Below are positions 9,311-18,264 of a stretch of 64,000 nt of DNA, piece by piece; the stretch's first letter is position 1; each line of letters opens with the position of its first letter. The DNA is from Arthrobacter livingstonensis (GTDB lineage Bacteria; Actinomycetota; Actinomycetes; Actinomycetales; Micrococcaceae): contig NZ_QJVD01000006.1 in the NCBI RefSeq assembly GCF_003219815.1, forward strand, positions 1-64,000, given 5' to 3'. The translations under genes and the position numbers were made by a program. The notes below the pieces were generated by a model. It had not been told where the DNA came from, ran no database searches, and saw nothing but the letters and a program-made list of their open reading frames with translations.

Positions 9311-11239
9311 ATGAGTGTTCCACGCGTCCTCAGCGGACGGTATGAAATCGGCGAACTGCTGGGCCGTGGCGGCATGGCTGATGTCTACATGGCCCGGGAC
9401 ATCCGGCTGGGCCGCACCGTCGCCATCAAGCTGCTGCGCGGCGACGTGGCCAGGGAATCGCAGTTGCAGGCCCGCTTCCGGCGCGAGGCCCAGGCCGTGG
9501 CGGGACTCAACCACCCCTCCATCGTTGCCGTCTATGACACCGGCGATCACTTGGGCGGGGACGTGCCGGGCGACGGGGCAAGTCTGCCCTACATCGTCAT
9601 GGAGTACGTCCACGGCAAGACGCTGCGGGACTTGGTGCGGGCCGACGCGATCAGCATCGACCAGGCCATCGACTTTGCCCTGGGCGTGCTGTCGGCGCTC
9701 GAATACAGCCACCGCGCCGGCATCGTGCACCGGGACATCAAGCCGGCCAACGTCATGGTGGTGGATGACTCCGAGGGCCACCTGGGGGCCGTGAAGGTCA
9801 TGGACTTTGGCATTGCGCGGACCATCTCCGATGCCGCCGCCACCATGACCCAGACCCAGACTGTCATGGGCACGGCACAGTACCTTTCCCCCGAACAGGC
9901 CCGCGGTGAATCCGTGGACGCCCGCAGCGACTTGTATTCCGCAGGCTGCCTGTTTTACGAAATGCTGGCCGGGCGCCCGCCGTTCACCGGGGATTCACCC
10001 GTGTCCGTGGCCTACCAGCATGTCCGCGAGGTCCCCCCGGCCGCGAGCTCCTTCAAACCCGAGGTGTCCCCAGCCCTGGACAGCGTCCTGCTGCGAGCCC
10101 TCCAAAAGGACCGCCAGGACCGTTTCCAGGACGCCGCCTCCTTCCGCCGGGCGCTTCGTGCCGCCCGCACCGGTGTCACGCTGGCTCCCTCACCCGCCCC
10201 CGCCGTCACCGACCCCCTGGCCACGGTGGCCGCGCCGTCCCCCACCCCAGTGGCGGTTTCCGCCGGTCCGGGGTCCGCGTCGGTTCAGGAGGACGGTGGT
10301 CCGGCCACCCGGGCCATGGCGAAGGTTCTGGCCGGGGGCGCGCTGACCACGGACGACGGCGGCACCCCCGAAGTGCCCGGGGAACAGGACCGCAGTGTCA
10401 AGCGCCGCCGTCGTGCCTGGATCACGACGTTGTTTATCTTCCTGGCCATCATCCTGGCCGGAGGCGGGGTCATCGGCTACAACCTGATGAACGCGAAGCC
10501 GCCCGCGGCCGTGCAGGTCTCCATCCCCTCGGTGGCGAAGATGAGCGAAATTGACGCGACCACGAAGCTTATTAATTCGGGCCTGGATCCACAACCCAGC
10601 ACGGAGTACTCAAAAACCGTGCCGTCGGGTCTGGCAATAGGCACCGATCCGCCCAGCGGCGGCCTGCTGGACGAACACGCCCCCATCGTCCTCCTCGTTT
10701 CCAAGGGCCCCTCGGAGGTCAAAATCCCCACGGACCTGGCCGGCCGGACGGAGTCGGAGGTACGTGCGGAGTTGTCCGCCCTCAACCTCACGTTCGAGCC
10801 CAACGACTTTGTTGACGATCCGCGGATTCAGGCCAACCTCGTGGTGACCACCGACCCAGCACCCGGGCAGACCGTTCCCGTGGGGCAAACGATCACGCTG
10901 AAGATCTCCTCGGGCGAGGTGGCGATGCCCTCCCTGTTCGATCTGACGAAGGATCCCAAAAAGGTGGAAAAGGCCGTCGAGGATGCCCTGAAGAAGACTT
11001 CACCCCTTCTGCAGGTGACGTTCACGACCGAGGAGAATTCGGCCGTGGCGCCTGGGATGGTCATTCGGCAGTCGGAGGATGCCGGCACCGAGGTGCCGCA
11101 GCGGAGCGCCATCACGGTCACCCTGGCGAAGGCGCCGGCGAAGCCAACGCCGTCGCCCACCCCCACTCCCACGCCCACCAAGGCAGCCAATAAGCCAAAC
11201 GAGACGGCTTCGCCGACCCCTCCGCCGCCGGAAAACTGA
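9311..11239 (+). CDS. pknB: Membrane Ser/Thr protein kinase PknB with PASTA domains
   Basis: 642 aa. Kinase domain about 11-275 with LGRGGMADVY, HRDIKPANVM, MDFGIAR and the double-Thr activation loop [18 protein letters not shown] helix about 370-390. Three extracellular PASTA repeats follow, with repeat ends such as IVLLVSKGPSE and ITLKISSGE, then a Pro/Thr tail. It is the main regulator of envelope growth in actinobacteria and should phosphorylate FhaA, FhaB, PbpA, CrgA and the MurJ-linked pseudokinase. It is the last gene of the operon, 64 nt after pknA with its own site GAAAGGA, so it may also be made independently. Confidence 0.94.
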   Translation: MSVPRVLSGRYEIGELLGRGGMADVYMARDIRLGRTVAIKLLRGDVARESQLQARFRREAQAVAGLNHPSIVAVYDTGDHLGGDVPGDGASLPYIVMEYVHGKTLRDLVRADAISIDQAIDFALGVLSALEYSHRAGIVHRDIKPANVMVVDDSEGHLGAVKVMDFGIARTISDAAATMTQTQTVMGTAQYLSPEQARGESVDARSDLYSAGCLFYEMLAGRPPFTGDSPVSVAYQHVREVPPAASSFKPEVSPALDSVLLRALQKDRQDRFQDAASFRRALRAARTGVTLAPSPAPAVTDPLATVAAPSPTPVAVSAGPGSASVQEDGGPATRAMAKVLAGGALTTDDGGTPEVPGEQDRSVKRRRRAWITTLFIFLAIILAGGGVIGYNLMNAKPPAAVQVSIPSVAKMSEIDATTKLINSGLDPQPSTEYSKTVPSGLAIGTDPPSGGLLDEHAPIVLLVSKGPSEVKIPTDLAGRTESEVRAELSALNLTFEPNDFVDDPRIQANLVVTTDPAPGQTVPVGQTITLKISSGEVAMPSLFDLTKDPKKVEKAVEDALKKTSPLLQVTFTTEENSAVAPGMVIRQSEDAGTEVPQRSAITVTLAKAPAKPTPSPTPTPTPTKAANKPNETASPTPPPPEN

Positions 11240-11248
11240 AGTGGACGC

Positions 11249-11893
11249 TTAGGCGGGCTTGTTGATGAGCGGGCTCAACGTGGCTGCCTTCGCCGCCGCG
11301 CCCTTAAGACCAACGGATTCCAGCCAATTTCCCACCATCTGGTAGCCGCCCTCCGTCAGCACGGATTCTGGGTGGAACTGCACGCCGCACAAGGGTGCCG
11401 AGGTGTGGGCCAGGCCCATGACCACGCCGTCCTCCGTTTCAGCCGTGATCTCCAGCACCTCCGGAATGCTCGCGCGGACGGCAGCAAGTGAGTGGTAGCG
11501 GGTGGCCGTGACGGGGCTGGCCAGCCCCGCGAAGACGCCGGTGCCGTGGTGAAGCACGCTGCTGGTCTTGCCGTGCATGAGCTCCGCGGCGTGCGTGACC
11601 ACGCCCCCATAGGCTTCGGCCAGCGCCTGGTGGCCCAGGCAGACACCGAACATGGGCTTGGCGTTCCCCCCGCACCACCGGATCAGCTCAATGCACACGC
11701 CGGCTTCGGCGGGCGTTCCCGGCCCCGGGGATACCAAGACCCCGTCCCGGGCGGCAGCAAGCTCAACAGCCTCGGCCAGCGTGACGTCGTCGTTCCTGAC
11801 CACAGTGGTTTCGGCACCGAGCTGCTGCAGGTAGCCCACCAGGGTGTAGACGAAGCTGTCGTAATTGTCGATCACTAAAATGCGTGTGGTCAT
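11249..11893 (-). CDS. pabA: Glutamine amidotransferase, aminodeoxychorismate/anthranilate synthase component II
   Basis: 214 aa class I glutamine amidotransferase. It starts MTTRILVIDNYDSFVYTLVG. The nucleophile Cys is in GVCLGHQAL, and the His-Glu pair is in VQFHPESVLTEGG. It supplies ammonia to a chorismate-using component I. PabA (folate) and TrpG (tryptophan) share this sequence. No component I or trp gene is adjacent, and the position beside pknB is typical of actinobacterial pabA-like genes. The ATG was chosen because the family starts at this motif; the open frame extends upstream to 12178 through other genes. The start overlaps the stop of the next upstream small gene by 4 bp. Confidence 0.9.
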   Translation of the reverse strand: MTTRILVIDNYDSFVYTLVGYLQQLGAETTVVRNDDVTLAEAVELAAARDGVLVSPGPGTPAEAGVCIELIRWCGGNAKPMFGVCLGHQALAEAYGGVVTHAAELMHGKTSSVLHHGTGVFAGLASPVTATRYHSLAAVRASIPEVLEITAETEDGVVMGLAHTSAPLCGVQFHPESVLTEGGYQMVGNWLESVGLKGAAAKAATLSPLINKPA

Positions 11894-12060
11894 GGCTGGG
11901 TCGTTCCACCAATCGTTGAATCGTTGAGCGGGTTGAATTGGTTCAACCACGGGAATACGAACTGCATCAGGACCAGGACGGCCGCGGCGATGAACAGCAC
12001 GGAAGTAAGTATGCGGAACCACAGGGGGCCGGGCAGGTGGCGGAAGATCCATCCATACAT
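11890..12060 (-). CDS. Small membrane protein, 56 aa, unknown function
   Basis: An open frame of 56 codons fills the gap between the sortase and pabA, with a start 2 nt beyond the sortase stop and a 4-bp ATGA overlap with pabA. The protein begins MYGWIFRHLPGPLWFR, has one hydrophobic helix (about 17-38, ILTSVLFIAAAVLVLMQFVF) and ends in a polar tail with LNQFNPLND. The tight three-gene packing supports expression. I do not recognise a named family. Small membrane proteins at this position may act with the sortase, but that is inference. Confidence 0.75.
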   Translation of the reverse strand: MYGWIFRHLPGPLWFRILTSVLFIAAAVLVLMQFVFPWLNQFNPLNDSTIGGTTQP

Positions 12061-12062
12061 GG

Positions 12063-12938
12063 CTAGCCTTTCGACTTGTTCGCGGCGACTTGGCCGGCAA
12101 TGGCCGCCGGGGGACCGGCACTGGTGGGCTGCCAGGCATCCATGACGGAGTAGGCGATGATACGTTCCGAGGATCCAAACCGGGGGTTGCAGCTGGTCAT
12201 GGTCAGGAAGCGCTCGGTGGGCTTGGCGTCCGGCCGGGTGGGAACGGGAAGAAGCACGTCAACGCGGTCCGGCAGCACGATCTGGTTGTTCCGGAACACA
12301 TACGTGTAATAGCCGTCGTTCGTCTGGACATAAATCCTATCCCCGGGAACCAGTGTGTCGATCGCGTCCAGCACGGCACCGTGGGTCTGCCGATGGCCGG
12401 CAACGGCAAAGTTGCCGACACCGCCCGGCATGGCCGACGCTTCATAGTGGCCCAGTCCAAGGGTATTCAGTTGTTCCATGGCAGTGCCCTCGACCAGGGG
12501 CCTGCTGTAGTTCCTGCCGAACCGGGGTACGTAGACCACGCCAAAGACCGTCCCGGGCGCGTTCACCTCCGCCATGACGGGGGGCGCACCGTAGTTCCTG
12601 GGCGGCGAGCCCGGTGCGGCCACGGGGGCGGTGGGGCCCTGGAATTTGTCCGCAAACTGCGTGAGCGCCTGTTGCTGGGCATTGTTGGCGTCAATGTTGG
12701 TCCACCACAGTTCCCACACCACAAAAAGCAGCAGGATGACGCCGGCGGTGATGAGCAGTTCGCCCAGCCCCTGGACCAGGGTGCGGAAGAAACCTTGCCG
12801 CGGGCGGTGTCCTGCCGCCCGTCGCCGGTTGCGTGCCCGGCGCTTCCGCGCGGCCGTGTTTCCGGAGAGCAGTTCGTCCACGCCCACGGCGGAATCGACA
12901 TGCTCTGGCGATCGAACCACGCGCGGGAATCCCCTCAT
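12063..12938 (-). CDS. Class E sortase
   Basis: 291 aa from the first ATG. A basic cytoplasmic N-terminus leads to one membrane segment (about 61-80, LGELLITAGVILLLFVVWEL) and an extracellular sortase fold. The catalytic His is in VAGHRQTHG, the Cys in MTSCNPRFG, and a candidate Arg follows the Cys (PRFGSSERIIAYS). Class E sortases of actinobacteria anchor LAXTG proteins or assemble pili; no substrate gene is adjacent. The ATG lacks a ribosome site. A GTG at 12920 has AGGGGA 9 nt upstream and would give 285 aa, so it may be the true start. Confidence 0.9.
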   Translation of the reverse strand: MRGFPRVVRSPEHVDSAVGVDELLSGNTAARKRRARNRRRAAGHRPRQGFFRTLVQGLGELLITAGVILLLFVVWELWWTNIDANNAQQQALTQFADKFQGPTAPVAAPGSPPRNYGAPPVMAEVNAPGTVFGVVYVPRFGRNYSRPLVEGTAMEQLNTLGLGHYEASAMPGGVGNFAVAGHRQTHGAVLDAIDTLVPGDRIYVQTNDGYYTYVFRNNQIVLPDRVDVLLPVPTRPDAKPTERFLTMTSCNPRFGSSERIIAYSVMDAWQPTSAGPPAAIAGQVAANKSKG

Positions 12939-13112
12939 AAGGTGACGGGCGGATCCCCTAAAATCTGGGACCGGCCATTTACAGCTAGAATTACGTCAAC
13001 AATACCGGCAGTCCGGCGCCTTGGGGCAATTCGCCCAGCTACGCCACGGGCAATGGACGGCCGTCCAAGCAGTGGCCCGGCCGCTGCCAGTTCGAGAAGC
13101 CAAGGAGCTCCC

Positions 13113-13367
13113 GTGCCCGAGTCAAAATCGCGTCGCCGCCCCACCAAGGGCCCGGCCCAAACGCCCTCTTCGAATGTGCAGAAGCCCAATGCGGCATGGT
13201 TCCTGCCGGTCATGGTCACGCTGATGCTGGTTGGGCTGTTCTGGATCATCACCTACTACATCTCCGATGGCAAATTCCCGATTCCAAACATCAACAACTG
13301 GAACATTGGCATTGGCTTCGCCATTGCCCTGTCCGGATTCATGATGACGACGCGGTGGCGAAGCTAG
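13113..13367 (+). CDS. crgA: Cell division protein CrgA
   Basis: 84 aa. A basic N-terminal tail (VPESKSRRRPTKGPAQTPSS) precedes two membrane helices, AAWFLPVMVTLMLVGLFWII and about 62-80 (WNIGIGFAIALSGFMMTT). This is the CrgA size and topology. CrgA is a small septum protein that interacts with FtsZ, FtsQ, FtsI and CwsA and influences septum timing. The GTG start lies behind AAGGAG (13102). It is divergent from the sortase and close to the pknA/pknB operon, as in many actinobacteria. Confidence 0.93.
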   Translation: MPESKSRRRPTKGPAQTPSSNVQKPNAAWFLPVMVTLMLVGLFWIITYYISDGKFPIPNINNWNIGIGFAIALSGFMMTTRWRS

Positions 13368-13370
13368 GGA

Positions 13371-13691
13371 CTAATCCTCCACCTCACCGGCTTTACCGTA
13401 GTCACCGGTGACATATTCGCCCTTGGCGTCCGACTCGTCGTGCCCCGGAACATCGCCGGCCGTGCCGTAGTCCGCTTCCACAAACCGGCCCGCTGAGCTG
13501 TCCACGGCTGCGTTTTCAATGCCCGTGTCGCCGTAGTCGCCTTCAACGTACCGGCCCTGGCCGTCCGAGCCGTGGTGGCCTGGTTCCGTTCCTGCCTTGC
13601 CGTAGGAGCCCTCAACGTAGCGCCCATGGTCCTCCGCCGGCACATTCCCGCCGTTTTCCCTTGCCTGGTCCTTTGCGTGTTCACCGGACAT
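13371..13691 (-). CDS. Acidic protein with four G-x-Y/F-V-x-x-x-Y-G repeats, unknown function
   Basis: 106 aa, strongly acidic, no signal peptide or membrane segment. Four copies of a 12-residue motif are spaced along it: GRYVEGSYGKAG, GRYVEGDYGDTG, GRFVEADYGTAG and GEYVTGDYGKAG. They are separated by Asp/Glu/His/Gly-rich linkers, and the protein ends EVED. It is convergent with crgA; the stops are only 3 bp apart. I do not recognise a named family. The regular aromatic-glycine motif suggests a structural or binding repeat in an otherwise disordered chain. Start chosen at the ATG preceding SGEHAKDQARENGG; a longer in-frame extension runs into non-coding sequence. Confidence 0.7.
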   Translation of the reverse strand: MSGEHAKDQARENGGNVPAEDHGRYVEGSYGKAGTEPGHHGSDGQGRYVEGDYGDTGIENAAVDSSAGRFVEADYGTAGDVPGHDESDAKGEYVTGDYGKAGEVED

Positions 13692-14124
13692 TGTTCGTCC
13701 CCACTTTCCACTGTGCTTCCGGCTGCCGCAGTTGGCGGCCTCGTCCGTTATCTGTGTATTTTTCAGTCTAGGCCGCATACCCCACTTCGCACAGGGGCGG
13801 GCCCCGACGCAAACTTGCCGCCAATCCCGCGGGAACGGCGGCGGGATCCGCGGTTGGCCGGCCGGAACACCATGCGGGCATACAAAGGCCCCCGCGGGGG
13901 GTGCGGGGGCCTTTGCTTCGTGCTCTGTGGCAGCCAGCTGGGGGACTGGCCTGCCACGCCTTCTCCAACCCACTTCGTGCCTTGGAGAGTACGCCTCCCC
14001 CCAGGACAGATCCTGGCGGGCGAGCCATGTTCCCAAGATTACGGAAAAGTGGATCTGTGAAGCACGAGTGGCAGCTACTCATCTTTTTAGGGCGCGCCAC
14101 TCTATTTCGGCGCGCCACTACCTG
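13692..14124. other. Intergenic region with a terminator and short direct repeat
   Basis: No gene supported. It contains the strong hairpin at 13884-13914, the upstream region of the acidic repeat protein, and a duplicated GGCGCGCCACT (about 14091-14101 and 14109-14118) close to the stop of the LuxR gene. Confidence 0.6.
13884..13914 (-). terminator. GC-rich hairpin, probable terminator
   Basis: Perfect 12-bp arms AAAGGCCCCCGC/GCGGGGGCCTTT. The arms themselves end in AAA/TTT. It lies about 210 nt beyond the minus-strand LuxR gene. It has no long T-run, so direction is uncertain. Confidence 0.65.
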
Positions 14125-16803
14125 CTAGCGGGCCGGCTCGGCAGCCGCGGTGCGGGTCCCATGGTCGTCACCCATCAGGTCTTTTTCCCTCATCAGGATC
14201 GCGAGCTGTTCCCTGGACTGCAGATCCAATTTGATGAAGGTGCGGTACAGGTGGCCCTCAACGGTGCGCAGGGAAACCCCCAGCCGCCCGGCAATGGCAC
14301 TGTTGGACTCACCCACGGCAACGAGCAGTGCAATTTCATGTTCGCGCCTGGTCATTTGTGGCAGGCCGTTGGAAGTGATGGCAGGTGACACCAGCCCCGG
14401 CAGTCTGTCCCGCATGGCCACGACCTTGGTGGCAGTCTTGCGGCTGTGGTGTACTTTTCCCGCGTCCTGGTAGCCCTTCTGGGCACGGCTGGCCAGTTCA
14501 GCGGCAATGAGTTCGAGCCCGTATTCCATTGCCGTGGTGCTCGCTTGATCAAGGCCTGCAGGGTCCCCGGAAAGCATGGCGCGGGCCCACTCCTGGTAGA
14601 AGCCGCGACGGTCGGATTCGATCATGTCGGCCACGACTGCCATTCTGGGCACTACTGACTTTTCACCGATACGGACCAGCAGCGACAGTAGCGTCAGTTC
14701 GGTTCCCGTGTAGCCCAACTCACTGCAGTCTTCCCGTAGTTGGTGCAGCCTGCGTATCCCGGCATCGGCCTGGCCGGTGATGACCTGCGCCGCGGCCGCA
14801 TATGCGGCACCTTCCAGGTGGTAGAACCGGCTGCCCCTGCGGTCCACTGCGTCGAACTGCTTCAGCCGGTCCTGCGCGCCGGCAGCGTCCCCGCGCATGG
14901 CGAGGCAGTAGGCAAAAAGGCCCTGGGCCATGGGGAGGACCAGCCAGGGGTCATAGTCCATGAGTGCGGCTACTGCCGGGCGGAGCGCCGCCAGCGCCTC
15001 GTCAACGTGTCCCCTCTTGCTGTACATCATGGCCGCACCCAGGTCCCTGAGTCCGCCGGCAAACAGCATTAGGTCAGGATTGGTAACAATCGCCGGCTCC
15101 AGGAACTGCCGGGCCAGCTCCCAGTCCGCGTCGTAAATGAAGGCGGAGACCGCCCGGGCATAGGCAAGAAGGGCAATATCCGGACGTGGAAACCCGTCCG
15201 TGCTTTCCAGCTCGGCAATCACTTCGCAGGCAATCCTCGAAGCCGAAGTCAGGCGTCCGGTGGTGGTGAAGATTTCACACAGCATTGATTTCAGGAGTGT
15301 CTGGTCAATTCGGTTTGCACACAACGGGTGGGCCAGCAGCGCGTGGAGGCGGTCTAATGCTGCCAGGGCATGCCCCAGGGACAAATCCATCGTTGCCTGC
15401 AGAATCGACACTTCGATGTCGGCCCGTGTTGAATCCGCGGCAAGGCGCACTGGACCAAATCGTTGCTCATAGGACTTCAGCCCCGCCGAAAAATGTGCCT
15501 CGTAGCCCTGCTCCGGGGAGTAGGCGAGATGCACGGCCCGGAGGGCGGCAGCCCCGACGTCGGGCGTCCGGGCCAGGTCAAGGCTCTTGGATGCCAGAGT
15601 GCGTGCCTGGTCCGCCCAATTGTGGTTTAGGTGTGCAATGGACCGCTGGGCCAGAAGCGCCGCCGTGTGCTGTGGCGACACGTGGAGGCTGCTGATTTGC
15701 AGGGCGTCCTTCACCCTTAGCAGGTGGTTGGCCATCGTGGCTGCCGAGACGATTTGCCCGTCCCCGACTGGCAGTCCGCAATCAAGGGCCCAACGGGTGA
15801 AATTGATGACCATTTCCGGTCCGGAATCCGGCCCCGGGGTGACGACCTTCCCGACGTCAACCAAAAGCCGGCGCCTGCGGCCCACCGGCGCCATCTCGCG
15901 GATGGGGCCGGCCGTTGCCGGACGGGAGAGTTCCATGGTCATGGTGGTGCCGGGGGAGATTACCACCAGGTCACGCTGCTGGATGTCGTCAATGGTGTCG
16001 GTGTCCGTCAGGTCCAGCAGCACGTCCAACGGCAGTGGGCCGGCCAATGCAAGGATTTCGATCATGCGCCGCGATTCCGAAGTCAGCTGGTCGAGGTCCA
16101 TCTGCAAAAAGTCGCGAGACTCCGATCCCAACCCGTCGCCGGGATGGTTAAGCATCCACACCCCGTCCGCCAGTTGCAGGGAACCTTCCTCCAGGGCCCC
16201 GGCCACGAGCCCCTTGAGTACCAGGGGGTTTCCGGCCGAACGGCTGGACAGGTAGTCGGCTGCGGCACCGGAGACCCTGCCGCCAAGCACATTCGCGATG
16301 AAGTCCTGCACGTCCCTTGATTTCAGCGGAGCCAACTCAAACCGGGCCAGGTGCCCGTCCCTCCACAATTCGCGCATATGGGTGTGGTGACCACCCGGAT
16401 GGTCCACCAGAATGAGCTTGGCATCCGTGGACATGATCACCTGCGTGATGACGGCGGCGCTTTGCTCGTCCAAGTACTCGCCGTTGTCGACCATGAGGAA
16501 AACTTTTTCAGCGGTGGCGAATTCCGACTCAACCTGTCCCAGCAGGCCGCTCAACACCTCATAGAAATCGCTGCTGCGAACCAGCTTCTGTCCTACGCGG
16601 GCATTGACCGCGCCAAAAGGCACCAAGGACAGGGCCTTGCTGGGGGAAAGCCTGATGGTGGTGCAGCCCGAACCCAGGGCTGCAATGACGCGGCCCAGCA
16701 TCCAAGTCTTGCCGGCACCGTGTGGTCCCACGACAAGAACTCCCCGGGAAGACCGGTCCTCGAGCTGCGCAACAATGTCGTCCACATTTGCCCGGCGGGC
16801 CAT
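14125..16803 (-). CDS. LuxR-family transcriptional regulator with N-terminal ATPase domain (LAL/MalT-like)
   Basis: 892 aa. The Walker A motif GPHGAGKT lies near residues 28-35, with a Walker B-like VFLMVDNGEYLD about 70 residues later. A long alpha-helical, TPR-like middle follows. The C-terminal LuxR HTH starts about residue 820 with TRREHEIALLVAVGESN and contains LGVSLRTVEGHLYRTF. Such proteins bind ATP or a ligand and activate nearby operons. Start chosen at ATG MARRANVDDIV behind GAGGGGAACT; 12 further in-frame codons upstream lack an RBS. No metabolic operon adjoins it, only a decayed, gene-poor stretch upstream, so the target is unknown. Confidence 0.9.
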   Translation of the reverse strand: MARRANVDDIVAQLEDRSSRGVLVVGPHGAGKTWMLGRVIAALGSGCTTIRLSPSKALSLVPFGAVNARVGQKLVRSSDFYEVLSGLLGQVESEFATAEKVFLMVDNGEYLDEQSAAVITQVIMSTDAKLILVDHPGGHHTHMRELWRDGHLARFELAPLKSRDVQDFIANVLGGRVSGAAADYLSSRSAGNPLVLKGLVAGALEEGSLQLADGVWMLNHPGDGLGSESRDFLQMDLDQLTSESRRMIEILALAGPLPLDVLLDLTDTDTIDDIQQRDLVVISPGTTMTMELSRPATAGPIREMAPVGRRRRLLVDVGKVVTPGPDSGPEMVINFTRWALDCGLPVGDGQIVSAATMANHLLRVKDALQISSLHVSPQHTAALLAQRSIAHLNHNWADQARTLASKSLDLARTPDVGAAALRAVHLAYSPEQGYEAHFSAGLKSYEQRFGPVRLAADSTRADIEVSILQATMDLSLGHALAALDRLHALLAHPLCANRIDQTLLKSMLCEIFTTTGRLTSASRIACEVIAELESTDGFPRPDIALLAYARAVSAFIYDADWELARQFLEPAIVTNPDLMLFAGGLRDLGAAMMYSKRGHVDEALAALRPAVAALMDYDPWLVLPMAQGLFAYCLAMRGDAAGAQDRLKQFDAVDRRGSRFYHLEGAAYAAAAQVITGQADAGIRRLHQLREDCSELGYTGTELTLLSLLVRIGEKSVVPRMAVVADMIESDRRGFYQEWARAMLSGDPAGLDQASTTAMEYGLELIAAELASRAQKGYQDAGKVHHSRKTATKVVAMRDRLPGLVSPAITSNGLPQMTRREHEIALLVAVGESNSAIAGRLGVSLRTVEGHLYRTFIKLDLQSREQLAILMREKDLMGDDHGTRTAAAEPAR

Positions 16804-17711
16804 AGTTCCCCTCTTCCCCCGCCACGCCCGCAAATTCAAAACGGCGAGACCCGATACGGCTAGAAAATTTGACCATGCCTAGCAACATGCCCCAAGTCCT
16901 CAGTCTAAGGACGCCGCACGGTTTAGTCGACATATTAAGTGCTTCGTCTGGAACAAGGCGCAATTCGCAGCGGGCTGGCGGGAGTGGACGCCGGCCTGCG
17001 GTGCCTATGGAACACTGCGGTCATGAGGGAACTGCTTCACATGCAATGGCTGGCCACTGCCGCGACGGTCAATCCCGGGCTGCGGAATCAGCTCCTGGAA
17101 TGTTGACGGGACGTGTCCGATGCCGGCGGCGCCGCCGGTTCCGCTTTCCCTCCCGTAGCTGATGCGCAGGTTTTGTCTTCGATTGACCCGCTAGTCGGTC
17201 CCTGGACCAGCGGGTCAATCGACTCCTGCTTGCCACGGTGGATGATGAACTGGCCGGCCGCCCTCCGGCTCCCCGGGGGCGACAGCGACGAGGTGCTGAT
17301 GATGCTGACCCTGCCCGCACGCCGAGCGTCAATTCCAGCCACGTGCCTGGCGAACCCCGTACCGCAAGGCAGCTTACCGCGGGCTTCCCACCTCGACAGT
17401 TGTGGGATCCGAAGCTGGCAGCCATCATCGGAATGCTCTGAGCTGCGGTGATGCTGTGCATCTCGCGCGGCGATTCCGCGTTACATGGCGCACTCCTGCG
17501 CCTCGTAACCAAAGCGCCTCCCCGCCGGTGTTCGGAGAGTATCGCTGCCTCAGCTACCCCGCCCACTCAAAATGCTCTCCACGGCATCAGCTAGTTCCAC
17601 GGTCGGCCAGCGGGCGTCGAACTCCATTGAAGCCCCGTCTCGGTGTGACCAATCTTGAACCCGTGGGCTTCGTCTGACCCGACCCCATTTCCGTCTGCAT
17701 CGATGTCGTCA
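16804..17711. other. Gene-poor, probably decayed intergenic region
   Basis: About 900 bases with only short overlapping open frames on both strands, none with a recognisable product or ribosome site. It carries an inverted repeat at 17180-17221. The LuxR promoter must lie at its left end. The region grades into a VOC pseudogene, so I read it as genomic debris. Confidence 0.6.
17180..17221. repeat. Inverted repeat, 13-bp perfect arms
   Basis: CGATTGACCCGCT (17180-17192) and AGCGGGTCAATCG (17209-17221) around a 16-nt loop. There is no T-run on either side. It could be an operator, a relic of a mobile element or a terminator of a lost gene. Confidence 0.7.
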
Positions 17712-17982
17712 CCGTCCCGGACCCCGAGACGGTGGGATACCGCGCGCACCTCGATCTCTCCACTTCCTTCGCGGTGTTGCGCGTCGCTGTGGATGACCGT
17801 GGGCAGGCGCGTTGCGTACCCATCTCGACCCGATGCCGTACCCCGCTGATGATCAAGCGGACGAGGTGGCCAGGCTGACGGCTCTGGGCGCCACTGACGC
17901 CGACATCGGCCAGGTTGACGTGCCATGGGTGTGCCTCGCCGACACAGAAGGCAACGAGTTTTGCGGCCTCACCCCGGGCTGA
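17712..17982 (+). pseudogene. VOC/glyoxalase-like protein remnant
   Basis: The plus strand reads VPDPETVGYRAHLDLS (17715-17762) and, after a gap, DDQADEVARLTALGATDAD (from 17848) then GQVDVPWVCLADTEGNEFC and a stop at 17980-17982. Together these match the C-terminal half of actinobacterial glyoxalase-like proteins (pattern K-N-R-V-H-L-D-L ... E-V-x-R-L-x-x-L-G-A-T ... V-L-x-D-P-E-G-N-E-F-C). About 85 bases of unrelated sequence interrupt the two blocks and the N-terminal half is not recognisable, so this is a broken gene. The match is by pattern recognition only. Confidence 0.7.
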
Positions 17983-18264
17983 CCCAGAGCCTCGGCTCTC
18001 AAACGCGCGTCCAGGCGATGCAGACTCAGATGACGTAAGCGGCGCGGCAGGTGATGGCAAATTTGGCCCTCATCAACTTCATCGAGGCGTGCATTAGCCG
18101 TGCCACTGTCGATTGAGAGGTCCTGAATCCCGGCTACCTGACACCGACCACCGGCCATGCCATCAACCCTGCGCCCGATGTCATGAAATTGGGACAAGTG
18201 CCAAAAGGCTCGGGAACCTACAGGGCGTAGCTGCGGATCCTACAAGGACGGCCGTGCCCGACGG

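Noticed and set aside
13572-14388. Plus-strand frames of 160-218 aa across the region left of the LuxR gene
   Set aside because: They cross a terminator and the LuxR 3' end, and have no motif or ribosome site.
17587-18060. 157-aa minus-strand open frame opposite the VOC remnant
   Set aside because: The plus strand carries the recognisable protein pattern; the minus frame has none.
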